64,000 nucleotides of DNA, from contig ML677348.1 in the NCBI GenBank assembly GCA_007922305.1, forward strand, positions 17,561,442 to 17,625,441, given 5' to 3'. The notes below the pieces were generated by a model. It was given only the letters and a program-made list of their open reading frames with translations, did not search any database and was not told the DNA's origin. This document shows, one piece after another, positions 10,651 through 21,679 of this stretch (its first letter is position 1; every line of letters begins with the position of its first letter). Made by a program: the position numbers and the translations under genes. The DNA is from Dermatemys mawii. Its lineage: Eukaryota > Chordata > Testudines > Dermatemydidae.

Positions 10651-13600
10651 ATAGTAAACAGGAAACCAATTTACTGGTTTAACTCATATTCCACAGTCAC
10701 ACAATCTCTTTTAACTTTAGTTTTTGGTTTTACTTTCCCTCCTTCCCCCACAATCCTTCACACACACAAACACCACCTTTCAGTTTAAAAAGTTGTTATT
10801 GTGAGAATTTAAATACAAAGAGTCAGGACACTCAAGGATCTCACAAAGTTAATTAAAAGACAACTTAACTGATAAAAGTATTAATTGCAAATGGTAACAA
10901 AATACTGTGTGCGCTCAAGCTGGACAAAGCTAAATGTAGCCTGGGTTCCTTTATTTTTGCATTTCTTGAATGTGTGCACACAGGTACAGGAGAACAGCAC
11001 ACACACACACAGAGGTATAATTTCACACATCTCTGGAATGAAATGCAACTACAGCAGCTGTTGAACAGCCTATAGCAATCCTAGGCCAACCAAAAATATC
11101 TTGACAATGGTGTGCTGTGACCACTGCTTTTCATGATGACCAGTGCTGTCATTATTTCCTTGTGCTCCCCTTGTCCATTTGTTGTATCCATCTATTGTAG
11201 GTGCTGTGTTTTTGTTGCATTTGTACAGTGGGGCCCTAGTCTAAGGCTGGGTATCCTAGGCACTGTTGGACCATCATCACCACCACCTCATTCTAAGACA
11301 GGAAGAGAACACCACTTTATGCAACTGAATCAGCAAGAGGAAACAGACTGAACAGAAACAGGTATACAACCAGGACACGGGCCAACACCCTACTCTTGCA
11401 AAAACCACCATAGCATGTTTAATATCTGGAGGTAGTCAGGATATTAGATTAGATATTAGATATTATGAAGTCTTCAGCTTCATCTAAAAGAAAGCATCTC
11501 CAACAGTGCAGAATCCAACACCTGACTGGAGCAGTGATTCAAAGCAATGACAACCTTCCTCAAAACACCAATACTGCAATCTGCAGCTTTGTGCTTTTCT
11601 CCTGAAGGTCTTCCATAAAAAGTTACTGACTGGGCCCAATCCCAAGGTGGTATGGATACAAACCATGCACATTCTTTCAGCCCAAAGTACCCAGCTGTTA
11701 AATCTATGCCTTTTTCTGTTTACCTATTTACAAAAAAACTTATACATGGCAACATTCTAACTTTTAAAACAAATTGTGAACTCTGCTGTAAGATTCATAT
11801 TCCAACTGCCATGTTTGAGTCTTGAGGAAAATATTTTCCCTTACCATTTAAGCTACCAAATTATACATTTCTGAAACAGTTCTGATGGAAATACTGAAAA
11901 ACAGTTAAAAGGCATCCTAATTCCTTTTGTGTTTTAAAAAAAAAAAGTTTAAAGGCACAAGTGTCAAGGCCTTACAATTATTCATCCCTTTCTGGCAGCT
12001 ATTTTGCTTTTTCTTTTGTATATTTAAACTAGATATTTAATAGAGAGTTTAAAAGATAGCCAACTGGTGACACACAAAATCTATTCAAAGAGAGAAGTCA
12101 CACACTGATTTGTTTGCAATGGGTTCAATATCAGAATGTTATCTATAAGAACTGCCATTTGCCAATATCCCTTCCAAACTACTGGAGGATATTTTAAGGC
12201 TAGAGAGGAGCCTCTTAGAAATAAACTTGAAAGAAAAAAGGAATGCAAGTTTTCTGTAGGTTTTGTTTTTAATATTACTTATACAATCGCATCTAAAGAA
12301 ACTGCAGTTTATAGAATTACTGTAGCAATTTTCCACTACTGTATCATTAGTTTACCCAGGCACAATGTTTACGAACAAGTTCATATCCAAGCATTCATTG
12401 AACAGCTGGAAGACAAAGGGCCATAGATTAAGGTTCCTGCTTTGCTTATTTTAAGTTTCAAAGATTGGGGAATGTTTCTAATGTGACTTGCTTTAAAAAG
12501 AAAAAAGAAAAGTTCCCCCCCCAGGAATGCAGAGTGTTTTCAAACATTTTTTGTTTGTTCATCATTCATACATTCATAAATTATTCACAGTATTTGGCAG
12601 GCCATACCTCTTCTGTTTTAAAATGTTTATTTTTGTTCCTTTAGGTTATTGTTTAGGCCTGGCCATAACATCTCTCAGGTTGTTTTGAACAGCAAAAAAG
12701 GAAATAAGCAATATCTGAATGTTTTTACACTGGGATATAACCTAGTAGCTAAGCAGTAATACAATGCCTATTAAACAGGAACAAGGGTGAAGATAGTAAT
12801 ATTAACTAGAAAGTTGTCAGTTTGTAACACTAAGGCGACAGAGTTCTAAGAAATATTTTAATACATAGTACACACAGAATATATGTATGCATGCATCTAC
12901 ACGTACTGCATGTGGAGCTTTAGCAATGTTCAAGCTGGTGAAGTCATCGTCTTAATACAATGCTGCTTTGCAGACACGTCTCCACTCCTTTTCCCACTAC
13001 CATCTTTTGCAACAACCAAACACAGTTTAAATCAATTTATTTTTCATTACTTGGATCCCAAAAATGGTGTTCTAAAACAGACACTTTTTATTAACACTGG
13101 AGAACAAAATAATTATGGACTGTAAATCTGTTTTGAAAAAAATCGAAGTACAAAAAAGCAACTGAATATAGCTGAGTAAACTGTGCTTTGGTATCACTGG
13201 AAACAAACATCTTATTGGTCCAAGTTGGAATTGATAGGTATACCTACTGGTGTACTATGTCCCTCAAGTTACGGTGTTCACACCCAGTGCTGCTAAATTC
13301 TTGTTCATACTACAAAAAATCTGTAGGTCAGTTTTAGGGCAAAAATATCAGATGCATATGGGTTTCATGTGGATTGGCAGAGTAAAGAGCTTTCCCAATT
13401 TAGTTACTATTTTCAAGGATAAATACTCAAATCATTCATGTAGTAAGTCCAGCTAGAGAGGCCATCAGGATGGCAGTCTAAAAACTCCATGGGTCTGCCT
13501 TTTTGTGGGTTGTTTAAAGAAAAGGGACATTGATAGTTTTCCAGCTTTTTCTGCAGTTTCATTATGAAACAAGAGGGACATAAATATTGGCAAATCATCA

Positions 13601-14489
13601 ATAAAACAGAGCGAAAGCCTTCCATTCTAAAGAGAGTCAGGTTTACAACGTTGTTCAAAAACATGAGGTTCCACTCCACCCCCGGCCTACCCTACTAGTG
13701 CAGTCATGGGAATACAAAATAATGGGGGAGAACCTTCCAACTTCATTAAATGCTTTGCTTTAGTCAGTTTTGGAGGAAGCAAGATTTCTCCAAAACTCAA
13801 AAGAATCAGTTCCAAAATAAAATAAAATATATATCACTTAAGAGGTCACACAGCCAGAAGAACAAGGCACTAATTTCATCTAAGGTACACTAGTCTGCTT
13901 TTGTTGGCTAAGAGAACAGGTGGTGAAGATCCTGATTTAAAAAATACTATATATTTACCTTTGGATCATCCCAATGTGAGCCTCAAAAAAACCCATTTTA
14001 CAGACTGCCAAAATGAACTTTTTCTGGAAATCTTCTGATTAAATTACAGCAGAATATGGATATCCAAAAATACCCTTCTTTTGGAACTGGAACACATTCA
14101 ACTAGCTTGCTCAAATCATCTGCCTAATTCTTTTGGCACAGCTTTTTATGACAACATAAAAGCTTGTTATAAAAAATGCAAGAAGTTAGCTAGATAAAAC
14201 AGTGAGAAACCTATGTTTCCCTTGCATGCAGATTAATTAGAAGATATAATAAATCTTTTCCATCTCTAAATTGTATGATGTTATATAACCTCTAATAACT
14301 AGTGATCAGAGATTTGACTGGGTCAAATTATTAGCAACGGGGAATAGGTTTTTCTATGGATATTGTCACCTGCATTTATTCATGAGGTTTTCTGGGGCTA
14401 TACAGGGTAGTTCCAGCATCCATCTTTGCCTCTGCTCTGCCCCAGTTTTCTAGGCAATTTTCTATTAAACTATAGAGAGCAGCATTAGA
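10651..14489. other. Anonymous AT-rich DNA
   Basis: No gene or confidently named repeat. A short (CA)n run lies near 10997-11010 and a small ATTAGAT tandem at about 11441-11463. Open frames of up to about 96 codons (12136-12426) have no recognisable domains. Confidence 0.6.
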
Positions 14490-14491
14490 AG

Positions 14492-14760
14492 AATCTTAGG
14501 AACATAGCAATTACCATGCCAGATCATCAGTGGTTCAACTAGTTCAAGTATCCTGTGTCTGACACAGCCAGTACTAGATGCTTTAAAAAGGTACTAAAAA
14601 CACCATGGTGGATAATCTATGGAGTAGTATTTTGTCCACATGAAAAGTATTATTCCTAATTCTCATCAGTTAGTGATTGTCTTATGCTCTGAAGCATGAA
14701 AGTTTATATCCTGTTTAAAAAAATACTTAAACCATCGATCCAGCGTAACTGAATGCTCAT
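14492..14760 (-). mobile_element. CR1 3'-end fragment, minus strand
   Basis: It reads as the complement of a turtle-type CR1 3' end. GGAACATAGCAATTACCATG, then CCAGATCATCAGTGGTTCAA, then GTATCCTGTGTCTGACACAG and CCAGTACTAGATGCTT mirror the CR1 tail seen on the plus strand at 21245-21360 and 28180-28265. It is diverged and 5'-truncated, as is usual for CR1. Confidence 0.65.
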
Positions 14761-15072
14761 CATTACCTCAACTGTCTGAATTTCAAATCTTAATTTCCAA
14801 GGAAAAAACTATGAGAATAACAATCTTGAGAGGTCCTGTAGAAGAGCTATTTTTAAAAAGTTCAGTCTTTTTCAAAAGGCTGTGGGAAGGCTGATTTAAA
14901 TGAGAATCACGTGGAATCTGCTAGCCAAAGCCGTAGCCATTCTGTACGACAAGTTACCACAAAAAAAGCCAAGCTACCTTTTAATAGTGTAAAAATGCCA
15001 AATGATAATGTAACCCACACACCTCTGTTCTTTCAAGTAGTCTCACAGAATTGGAATGGCTGTGTTCTAGAC

Positions 15073-15141
15073 CAGTGTTTCTGAATGACCAGTCCATGGA
15101 CTGGCACTGGGCCCTGGTATCAAAAAGGTTAAGAAACACTG
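15073..15141. mobile_element. 69-bp hAT-type MITE
   Basis: Terminal inverted repeats CAGTGTTTCTGAA and TTAAGAAACACTG bound a 69-bp element. Flanking 8-bp duplications are TTCTAGAC (15065-15072) and TTCTAAAC (15142-15149), with one mismatch. TIRs of the form CAGTG...CACTG with 8-bp duplications are typical of hAT transposons. The element is far too short to encode anything. Confidence 0.75.
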
Positions 15142-15544
15142 TTCTAAACTATTTTAAATTGTATCAGAAGCACATTGCACACTTATGCCTTGCTGTCTCA
15201 TTAGTTCCATAATGATGCAAGGGAAAGAATGCTGTCTTCTCAATCAAATACCAATTCCTAGGACATGTGGAGTTTTTCCTTGACTTACCATTCAGTTACT
15301 GACGGACAATAATGCTGCTCAGCTTGTGAGGTGGTAAGAAGTCAGACCATTGTTCCTAAAAACAAACAAACCTGTTCTACTAAAGAGCAGCAACAAGGAA
15401 TTTACACCCACTGTAGAGGCTCTGACACTCAAGGGGTATTTCTTCTTGACAACAGACATCTGGATTTCTCTCTATTACGAGCTTCACTGACTTGGAAATT
15501 AAAACTGGAATATTTTTAGTTATTAATTATGTTTACTGCAGTAG

Positions 15545-15670
15545 AGTCTAAGGGCCACCAAAGAACTGGGCTAGGAACTGTACAAACACTGAGTAGCAGA
15601 ATGTCCCTGGCCAAAAGATCTTGCCATCTAAATTGAAAGCACAGGCACAGGGTCAGGGAAGGGGTATAAC
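15545..15670. repeat. MIR/CORE-SINE-like fragment
   Basis: It contains GGGCTAGGAACTGTACAAAC, a segment resembling 'tccctg.ccaaa.agctt', and GCCATCTAAATTGAAAG. This matches a widespread old amniote repeat whose typical phrase is 'gctgtacaaacacagaac...ccctgccccaaagagcttacaatctaa'. Other diverged copies are at 23612-23705, 29855-29985 and 40985-41165. Confidence 0.45.
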
Positions 15671-16173
15671 ACAAGTGAAATAAACAACGTTCTATGATTT
15701 TTTTTGTGAGGGGGTGGATTTTGATAGGAGGGGATAAGTTAAATGGAAAGAAAGCAAAGTGACAAGGCAGAGGAGAAGAGGGTAAAGGGAGCAGGTACAG
15801 AATTACAGGTGAAAAGACTGAAGGGGGGAGAAGGGAGAAATTTGGAGCAAACAGTCAATACGTACAAGGCAGAGAAATTCAAGTTTTTCCCCATATCATC
15901 ATCATCTCTCTATAGGAAAACATACTTTTTCTGCAGTTGCAACTAACCAATTAAGTTTTCTAGCTCATTCCCCCTTTATAATGTCCCAAACCAATGTCTG
16001 ATGAAACGTTATCCCAATTTACATATTTGCCAAGTTTACTTAAATTTTACTGTAATGGCTGTTGATTCTACATCAACACTGAAAAGCAAGAATCAGAGAG
16101 GCAGCCATGTTTGTCACTTCTGCAATTCCAGACTAAGAATTCTGTGGCACCTTAAAGACTAACTAAAGTATTA

Positions 16174-16217
16174 GAGCATAAGCTTTCGTGGGCTAATACC
16201 CACTTCGTCGGATGCAT
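16174..16217 (-). ncRNA. Hammerhead-ribozyme-like motif (left arm)
   Basis: On the minus strand the order is ATGCAT, CCGACGA, an extra A, a stem II hairpin (GUGGGU...GCCCAC), GAAA, a two- to three-base stem III (GC-UUAU-GC), then UC. The hammerhead core is CUGANGA - stem II - GAAA - stem III - UH. This copy matches except for C in place of U4, the extra A before stem II, and no visible stem I partner. Family knowledge: hammerhead motifs with tiny stem III occur in Penelope-like elements. Activity is not shown. Confidence 0.4.
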
Positions 16218-16264
16218 GCAGTGGATACTGCACTATATATTCTCCACTATACATACTCCAGTGC

Positions 16265-16308
16265 ATGCATCCGACGAAGTGGGTATTAGCCCAAGACAGC
16301 TTATGCTC
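16265..16308 (+). ncRNA. Hammerhead-like motif, degraded (right arm)
   Basis: This is the mirror copy of the left-arm motif, on the plus strand: ATGCATCCGACGAAGTGGGT, then ATTAGCCCA, then AGACAGCTTATGCTC. The GAAA block is mutated to AGACA and the stem II closing pair is lost, so a functional ribozyme is unlikely. Confidence 0.3.
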
Positions 16309-16752
16309 TAATACTTCAGTTAGTCTTTAAGGTGCCACAGGACTCTTTGTCACTACTGAAAAGCAAGTACTTTCCAGGGTAAGTAGTAGCATAAAAGAGA
16401 GCTCATATACGTTCTGGGCAAAATATTGGCCATGTTGAAGTCCAGGAGAGTTTTACCATTTACTTGTTTATCTACGTGGTCTCAATGCATATATGAGACA
16501 ATGGTGTAGGGAGGCGGGATCTAGGTTTATTACGTACTGGGGAACCTTTTGGGAAAGGAGGAGCCAAAGGAAGGATGGGCTTCACCTAAACCAAAACAGA
16601 ACCTGGCTCCTAACAAGTAAAATTAAAAAGGTTGTAGAGGAATTTTTAAACTAGGGGCTGGGGGAAGTTGATAAGTGCAGAGGAGCATACGGTTCAGACA
16701 GACATATCTTATAGAGGAGGATTTAAAGGGGTTCCTCTTGCATAGGATATAG

Positions 16753-17066
16753 CAGGGCTCAGCAACCTTTCAGATGTGGTGTGCCGCGTCTTTATTTAAA
16801 TCGCTCTAATTTAAGGTTTCAGGTGCCAGTGTTACATTTTAACGTTTTTAGAAGGTCTCTTTCTAGAAGTCTATAATATATAACAAAACTATTATTGTAT
16901 GTAAAGCAAATAGGTTTTTTTTAAATGTTTGAAGAGCTTGATTTAAAATTAAATTAAAATGCAGAGCCCCTCAGGACTGGTGGTCAGGACCCAGGCAGTG
17001 AGAGTGCCACTGAAAATCAGCTCATGTGCCACTTCTGGCACCCGTGCCATAGGTTGCCTACCCCTG
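16753..17066 (+). mobile_element. hAT-type MITE, family M1, copy 1 (nested in CR1-A)
   Basis: A 314-bp element starts CAGGGCTCAGCAACCTTTCA and ends ATAGGTTGCCTACCCCTG. The flanking 8-bp duplications are GGATATAG (16745-16752) and GCATATAG (17067-17074), one mismatch. Two further copies in the same orientation are at 38696-38976 and 45581-45889. All three share an internal GTCTCTTTCTA segment and GAAAATCAGCTC-type 3' part. It is non-coding and needs a transposase from elsewhere. Confidence 0.85.
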
Positions 17067-18289
17067 GCATATAGAGTAGAGGACAGAAATTAATAAGTAC
17101 AGGTAGGAACTGAAGAGAAATAATCTAACGAAAAAAGTTGCATCAGTTATAGTACATGAAGGCAAACTACTAAAATATTGACAAATGTTATAAGTGCTTG
17201 TATACAGATGCTAAAAGTCTAAATACTAAGATGGGTGAACTTGAGTGCCTGGTATTAAATGAGAATATTGATATAATAGGAATCACAGAAACTTGGAAAA
17301 ATGACAACCAGTGAGACACAGTAATACCAGGATACAAAATATATAGGAATGACAGAATAGGTCATACTGGTGAAGGAGCGGCACTCTATGTGAAAGAAAG
17401 CAGAGTCAAATACAGTAAAAATCTCCAAACTGTACCACAGAATCTCTACAGATAGAAATTCCATGCTTGACTAATAATCAGTAGGAATATGCTACCAACC
17501 ACCTGACGAGGACACCGTCCATCACTGAAATGATCAGGGAGATTAAAGAGGTTATAAAAACAGAAAACCCAATAACAATGGGGAAAGGAGATGTTCCCAG
17601 TCAATATGCAGGGATAAAATTTCTAGACACCACTGATGTCTGCTGCTTGGAGCAACTAGTCCTGGAACCCACAAGGGAGGAAGAGAAGCAATTCTTGATT
17701 TAGTCCATAAGAAGCACATAGGATCTGGTCCAAGAGATGAACATAGCTGAAGCACTAGGTAACAGCAACCATAATGTAATTAAATGTAATATCTTTGTAG
17801 GGAGGGAAATACTGGAGAAACCCACCACACTAGCATTTAATTTTTTTTAAAAAAAGATCTACACAAAAAAGAGGCTAAATTGAAATTAAAAGAAACAGTC
17901 ACAAGAAAGAAATACCTGGAAGCTGCATGAAAACTTTTAAAATACGATAATGCTACCATTGCTCAAACTATATGTATACCTGAATTAAAAAAACAGTCAG
18001 AGGACCCCCAAAATACTACTATGGCTAAACAAAGAGTAAAAGAGGTGGTTAGAGACAAAGACACACTTTAAAAATTGGAAGTCAAATCCTAGTGAGGAAA
18101 ATTGAAAAGGAGCATAAAAACTCGGACAAGTCAAGTGTGCAAGTATAATTAGGTAGGCCAAAAATATTTGAAGATCAACTAGTAAGACACAAGCTAACAG
18201 AAAAATAGTTAAATACATCAGAATCAGGCAGCCTGCCAAACAAACAAACAAACAATCTGCAGGTCCACTAGACAATCAAAGTGCTAAAG

Positions 18290-18849
18290 CAGTGGGCACC
18301 AGCCGGTCAATCACAATCCACTGGTCAATCCTAGAGGATCTCCCAGTTGATCGCAATCTCCAGTGGTGCAGCGGGCTGCTGCTAAGACAGGCTCCCTGCC
18401 TACCCCAGCCCCACGCCACTCCCAGAAGTGGCCAGCATGGCCCTGGGGGATGGGGGACAGGGGTCTCCTTCCGCACGCTGCTCCTGCCTGCAAGCATACA
18501 CCCCTCCTTTCCCCCTGCAGCTCCCACTGGACAGGAACGAGAAGCTGTGGCCAATGGGAGTTGCAGGGGTGGTGCTTGCAGACAGGGGCAGTGCACAGAG
18601 CCATGTGCCACCCGCCCCCGTTTTCTCCCCCCCCCCCACCCCCCGGGGCTGCAGGAGCATGTTGGCTCCTTCTGGGAGAGGCATGGGGCCAGGGTAAGCA
18701 GGGAACCTGCCTTAGCAGCAGCCATGCTACACCACCACCAACTGGCAGCCACTGGAGGCAAGTGCTGCCTGGTGGGAGGCCGCAGTCCAGCCCTGAGCAC
18801 CCTCCCAAAGCCAGAACCGCAAACCAGCTGTCAGACCCCTCCCAACCCA
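18290..18849. mobile_element. Truncated GC-rich hAT-like element, family M2, in CR1-A
   Basis: It starts CAGTGGGCACCAGCCGGTCA, which resembles the CAATGGTCACCAACCGG start at 57060, and has the same downstream GC-rich body (GGCTCCCTGCCT, then CTGCCTGCAAGC). No matching right TIR is present before CR1 resumes at about 18850. The CR1 sequence normally found here is missing, so insertion was accompanied or followed by deletion. Overlapping 170-194 codon frames on both strands reflect high GC content, not genes. A C-rich tract lies near 18626-18645. Confidence 0.65.
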
Positions 18850-20368
18850 GCTTTTGTAAAGGGAAGTCATGCCTGACCACTCTATTAGAATTCTTTTAAG
18901 GTGTCAACAAACCTATGGACAAGGGTGATCCAATCAAGAGAGTGTACCTGGACTTTCAGAAAGCCTCTGACAAGGTCCCTCACCAAAGACTCTTAAGCAA
19001 AATATGCAGTCATGGGATAAGAGGGAAGGCCCTCTCATGGACTGGTAACTGATTAAAAGATAGGAAACAAAAATTAGGAATAAATGGCGGAGAGAGGTAA
19101 ACTGCAGGATCCCTCAAGGATCTATACTGAGAGCAGTGCTGTTCTACATATTCATAAGTGATCAGGAAAAGAGGGTAAACAGTGGGGTACATTTTACAGA
19201 AGATAATATATTAAGTTAAATCCAAACCAGACTGCAAAGAGTTTGCAAACATCTCACTAAACTGGCTGGCTGTGCAACAAAATGGCAGACGATATTCAGA
19301 GCTGATAAATGTAAAGTAATGCACATTGGAAAACATAATCCCAACTATACAAAATCAGGAGGTCTTAATTAGCAGTTACCACTCAAGAAAGATCTTGGAG
19401 TCATCATGGATGGTACTCTGGAAAAAATATGCTCTATGCACTGCCCCTGTCTGCAAGCACCACCCCAGCAGCTCAAGTGCAGCAGCAGTCAAAAAAAAAC
19501 CTTAAAGTTAGGATGCACTAGAAAAGGGATAGACAAAAAGCAGAAAAAATCTCAATGTCATTATATCAACCCAAACCTGGAACACTGCATGCAGTTTTGG
19601 TCAACCCCTTTCAAAAAAGGGGTATTAGAACTGGAAAAAATACTGAGAAGGGAAAAAAAAATGCTTAGAAGTATGGAATAGTTTCCACGTGAGGAGAGAT
19701 TAAAAAGACTGGGACTGTTCAGCACAGAAAAACAACTAAGGGGGGATATAACAGAGGTCAATAAAAGCGTAAACAGTATGGATAAAGTGAATAAGGAAGT
19801 GTTACTTACCACATCACATAACACAGGTACCAGGGGGTCACCCAATGGAATGAATAGGCAGCAGGTTTAAAAACAAACAAAGTAGGTTTAAGATTAGCAA
19901 CCGTGTTAGTCTGTATCCGTAAATAAGACAAGGGAGACTTGTGGCACCTTAGAGACTAACCAGTTTATTTCAGCATAAGCGTTTGTGAGCTACAGCCCAC
20001 TTCACTGGATGCATAGAATGGAACAGAAGTAAGATGTATTTATATACACATAAAGTAAGAAAAAAAAAAGTTGTACCTTAGCATGCCAATTCTAAGAGGC
20101 TGTTTAATTTGAATGTACCATTATCAGCAGGAGAAAAAAAACCTTTTGAAATGGATCTCTGTCTGACAGGAGAAAAAAAAGCTATTGGAGGTAAATTAAC
20201 TAGAGAAATGCAATCAATTATGTAATGAGAACACCATTCACAATTCCTGTTTAGCCTTTGGTTTATAGTGTCCAATTTGAAAATTAATTTCAGTTCCTCA
20301 GTTTCTCCTCGGAGTCTGTTTTGGAAATTTTTCTGTTTTAAAACTGACACCTTCAAGTCTTTAATGGA

Positions 20369-21184
20369 ATGGCCAGGAAGGCTGAAGTGTTTTCCTACTT
20401 GTTTTTGAATGTTATGATTCCTGAACTTCAAAAAGATCTCACGAAACTAAATGATTGGGCAACAAAATGGCAAATGAAATTTAATGTGGATAAATGTAAA
20501 GTAATGCACTTCGGAAAAAATAACCTCAACTATACGTACAATATGATGGGGGCAAATTTAGCTACAACTAATCAGGAAAAAGATCTTGGAGTCATCGTGG
20601 ATAGTTCTCTGAAGATGTCCATGCAGTGTGCAGCAGCAGTCAAAAAAGCAAACAGGATGTTAGGAATCATTAAAAAGGGGATAGAGAATAAGACGGAGAA
20701 TATCTTATTGCCCTTATACAAATCCATGGTGTGCCCACATCTTGAATACTGTGTACAAATGTGGGCTCCTCATCTCAAAAAGGATATATTGGCATTAGAA
20801 AAGGCTCAGAGAAGGGCAACTAAAATGATTAGGGGATTGGAAAGGGTCCCATATGAGGAGAGATTAAAGAGGCTAGGACTTTTTAGCTTGGAAAAGAGGA
20901 GACTAAGGGGGGATATGATAGAGGTATATAAAATTATGAGTGGCCTGGAGAAAGTGAATAAGGAAAAGTTATTTACTTGTTCCCATAATAGAAGAACTAG
21001 GGGCCACCCACTGAAATTAGTAGGCAGCAGATTTAAAACAAATAAAAGGAAGTTCTTCTTCACACAGCGCATAGTCAACCTGTGGAACTCCTTGCCTGAG
21101 GAAGCTGTGAAGGCTAGGACTATAACAGGGTTTAAAAGAGAACTGGATAAATTCATGGAGGTTAAGTCCATTAATGGCTATTAG
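20369..21184 (+). pseudogene. CR1 reverse-transcriptase C-terminal remnant (271-codon open frame)
   Basis: The frame is open for 271 codons. Residues from about 19 on are the end of CR1 ORF2: LTKLNDWATKWQMKFNVDKC (end of the RT palm/thumb region), LGVIVDSSL, YKSMVCPHLEYC, then RRLRGDMIEVYKIM, RKFFFTQRIVNLWNSLPEEA and a terminal INGY. The true CR1 protein is about three to four times longer, so the catalytic YADD-type motif and the endonuclease are missing. The first 18 residues, including the only ATG, are antisense PLE sequence, so this is a fortuitous fusion at the insertion junction. No stop or frameshift lies in the CR1 part, so the copy is relatively young. Confidence 0.85.
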
Positions 21185-21361
21185 CTAGGCTGGGTGAGGA
21201 ATGGTGTCCCTAGCCTCTGTTTGTTGTGGGGGGGGGTGATCTTTACCTGTTAGGTTCACTCACTCTGAGGCAACTGGCATTGGCCACTGTCAGTAGACAG
21301 GATACTGGGCTAGATGGACCTTTGGTCTGACCCAGTACGGCCTTTCTTATGTTCTTATGTT
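20425..21361 (+). mobile_element. CR1-B: 5'-truncated CR1 inserted in the PLE
   Basis: It begins within the RT C-terminal region and ends in the CR1 3' tail TTCTTATGTTCTTATGTTCT. After the stop of the coding part come the usual CR1 3' motifs (GGCTGGGTGAGGAATGG, GGGCTAGATGGACCTTTGGT, CAGTACGGCCTTTC). On both sides the PLE reading continues, with CTGA shared at 20421-20424 and 21362-21365 as a possible short duplication. It is the least decayed CR1 in the window. Confidence 0.85.
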
Positions 21362-21679
21362 CTGATGTCAGATTTGTGTCCATTTATTCTTTTGCGTAGA
21401 GACTGTCTGGTTTGGCCAATGTACATAGCAGAGGGGCATTGTTGTCACATGGTGGCATATATCACATTAGTCAATGTGCAGGTGAATGAGCCTCTGATGG
21501 TGTCGCTGATGTGATTAGGTCCAATGATGGTGTCAGTTGAATGGATATGAGGACAGAGTTGGCATCGGGCTTTGTTACATGGATAGGTACTTGGGTTAGT
21601 TTTTGTTGTGTGGTTTCAGGTTGGGGGGCTTTCTGTAAGCGTACAGTACATAAAGTAGTACTTTACACAATATATAGTC

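Larger units (their letters stand above)
16091..16354. mobile_element. Palindromic PLE-terminal (retrozyme-like) element with 13-bp TSD
   Basis: A 264-bp element is flanked by an exact 13-bp direct repeat, ACTGAAAAGCAAG, at 16078-16090 and 16355-16367. Inside are two head-to-head copies of one repeat unit, with arms at about 16141-16226 and 16256-16341 and a spacer of about 30 bp. Each arm has GTGGCACCTTAAAGACTAAC, then AGAGCATAAGCTTTCGTGGG, then TTCGTCGGATGCAT, or the complement. The same unit forms the end of the Penelope-like element at 19886-21652, so this is probably a short PLE-mobilised derivative. Long TSDs argue against a DNA transposon. Each arm contains a hammerhead-like motif, annotated separately. 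Confidence 0.7.
19886..21652 (-). mobile_element. Penelope-like element (PLE), 5'-truncated, split by CR1-B
   Basis: This element sits within CR1-A between direct repeats AAAGTAG at 19879-19885 and 21653-21659. On the minus strand the part at 21362-21640 encodes a cysteine-rich stretch (NKARCQLCPHI) followed by CPSAMYIGQTRQSLRKRING, the GIY-YIG-type endonuclease signature of PLEs, with one in-frame stop just before it. Coding then breaks at CR1-B and resumes at 20424 with HNIQKQVGKHFSLPGHS. The 3' end at 19886-20030 is the same terminal repeat unit that makes up the short palindromic elements at 16.1 and 26.2 kb, here with a degraded ribozyme-like core (CCAGTGA, CAAAC). The reverse-transcriptase half is absent. 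PLEs encode an RT joined to a GIY-YIG nuclease and insert with TSDs of variable length. Confidence 0.8.

Noticed and set aside
9971..10788. Overlapping frames of 72-172 codons on both strands
   Set aside because: They lie in a GC-rich solo LTR, overlap each other on both strands and show no gag, pol or env similarity.
16141..16341. CRISPR-like or terminator-like palindrome
   Set aside because: Only one inverted pair with retroelement-type TSDs in eukaryotic DNA; no spacer-repeat periodicity.
18276..18899. Frames of 174-194 codons on both strands
   Set aside because: Low-complexity Pro/Gly/Cys-rich readings of a GC-rich hAT-like insert in a CR1; no domain, and all overlap.
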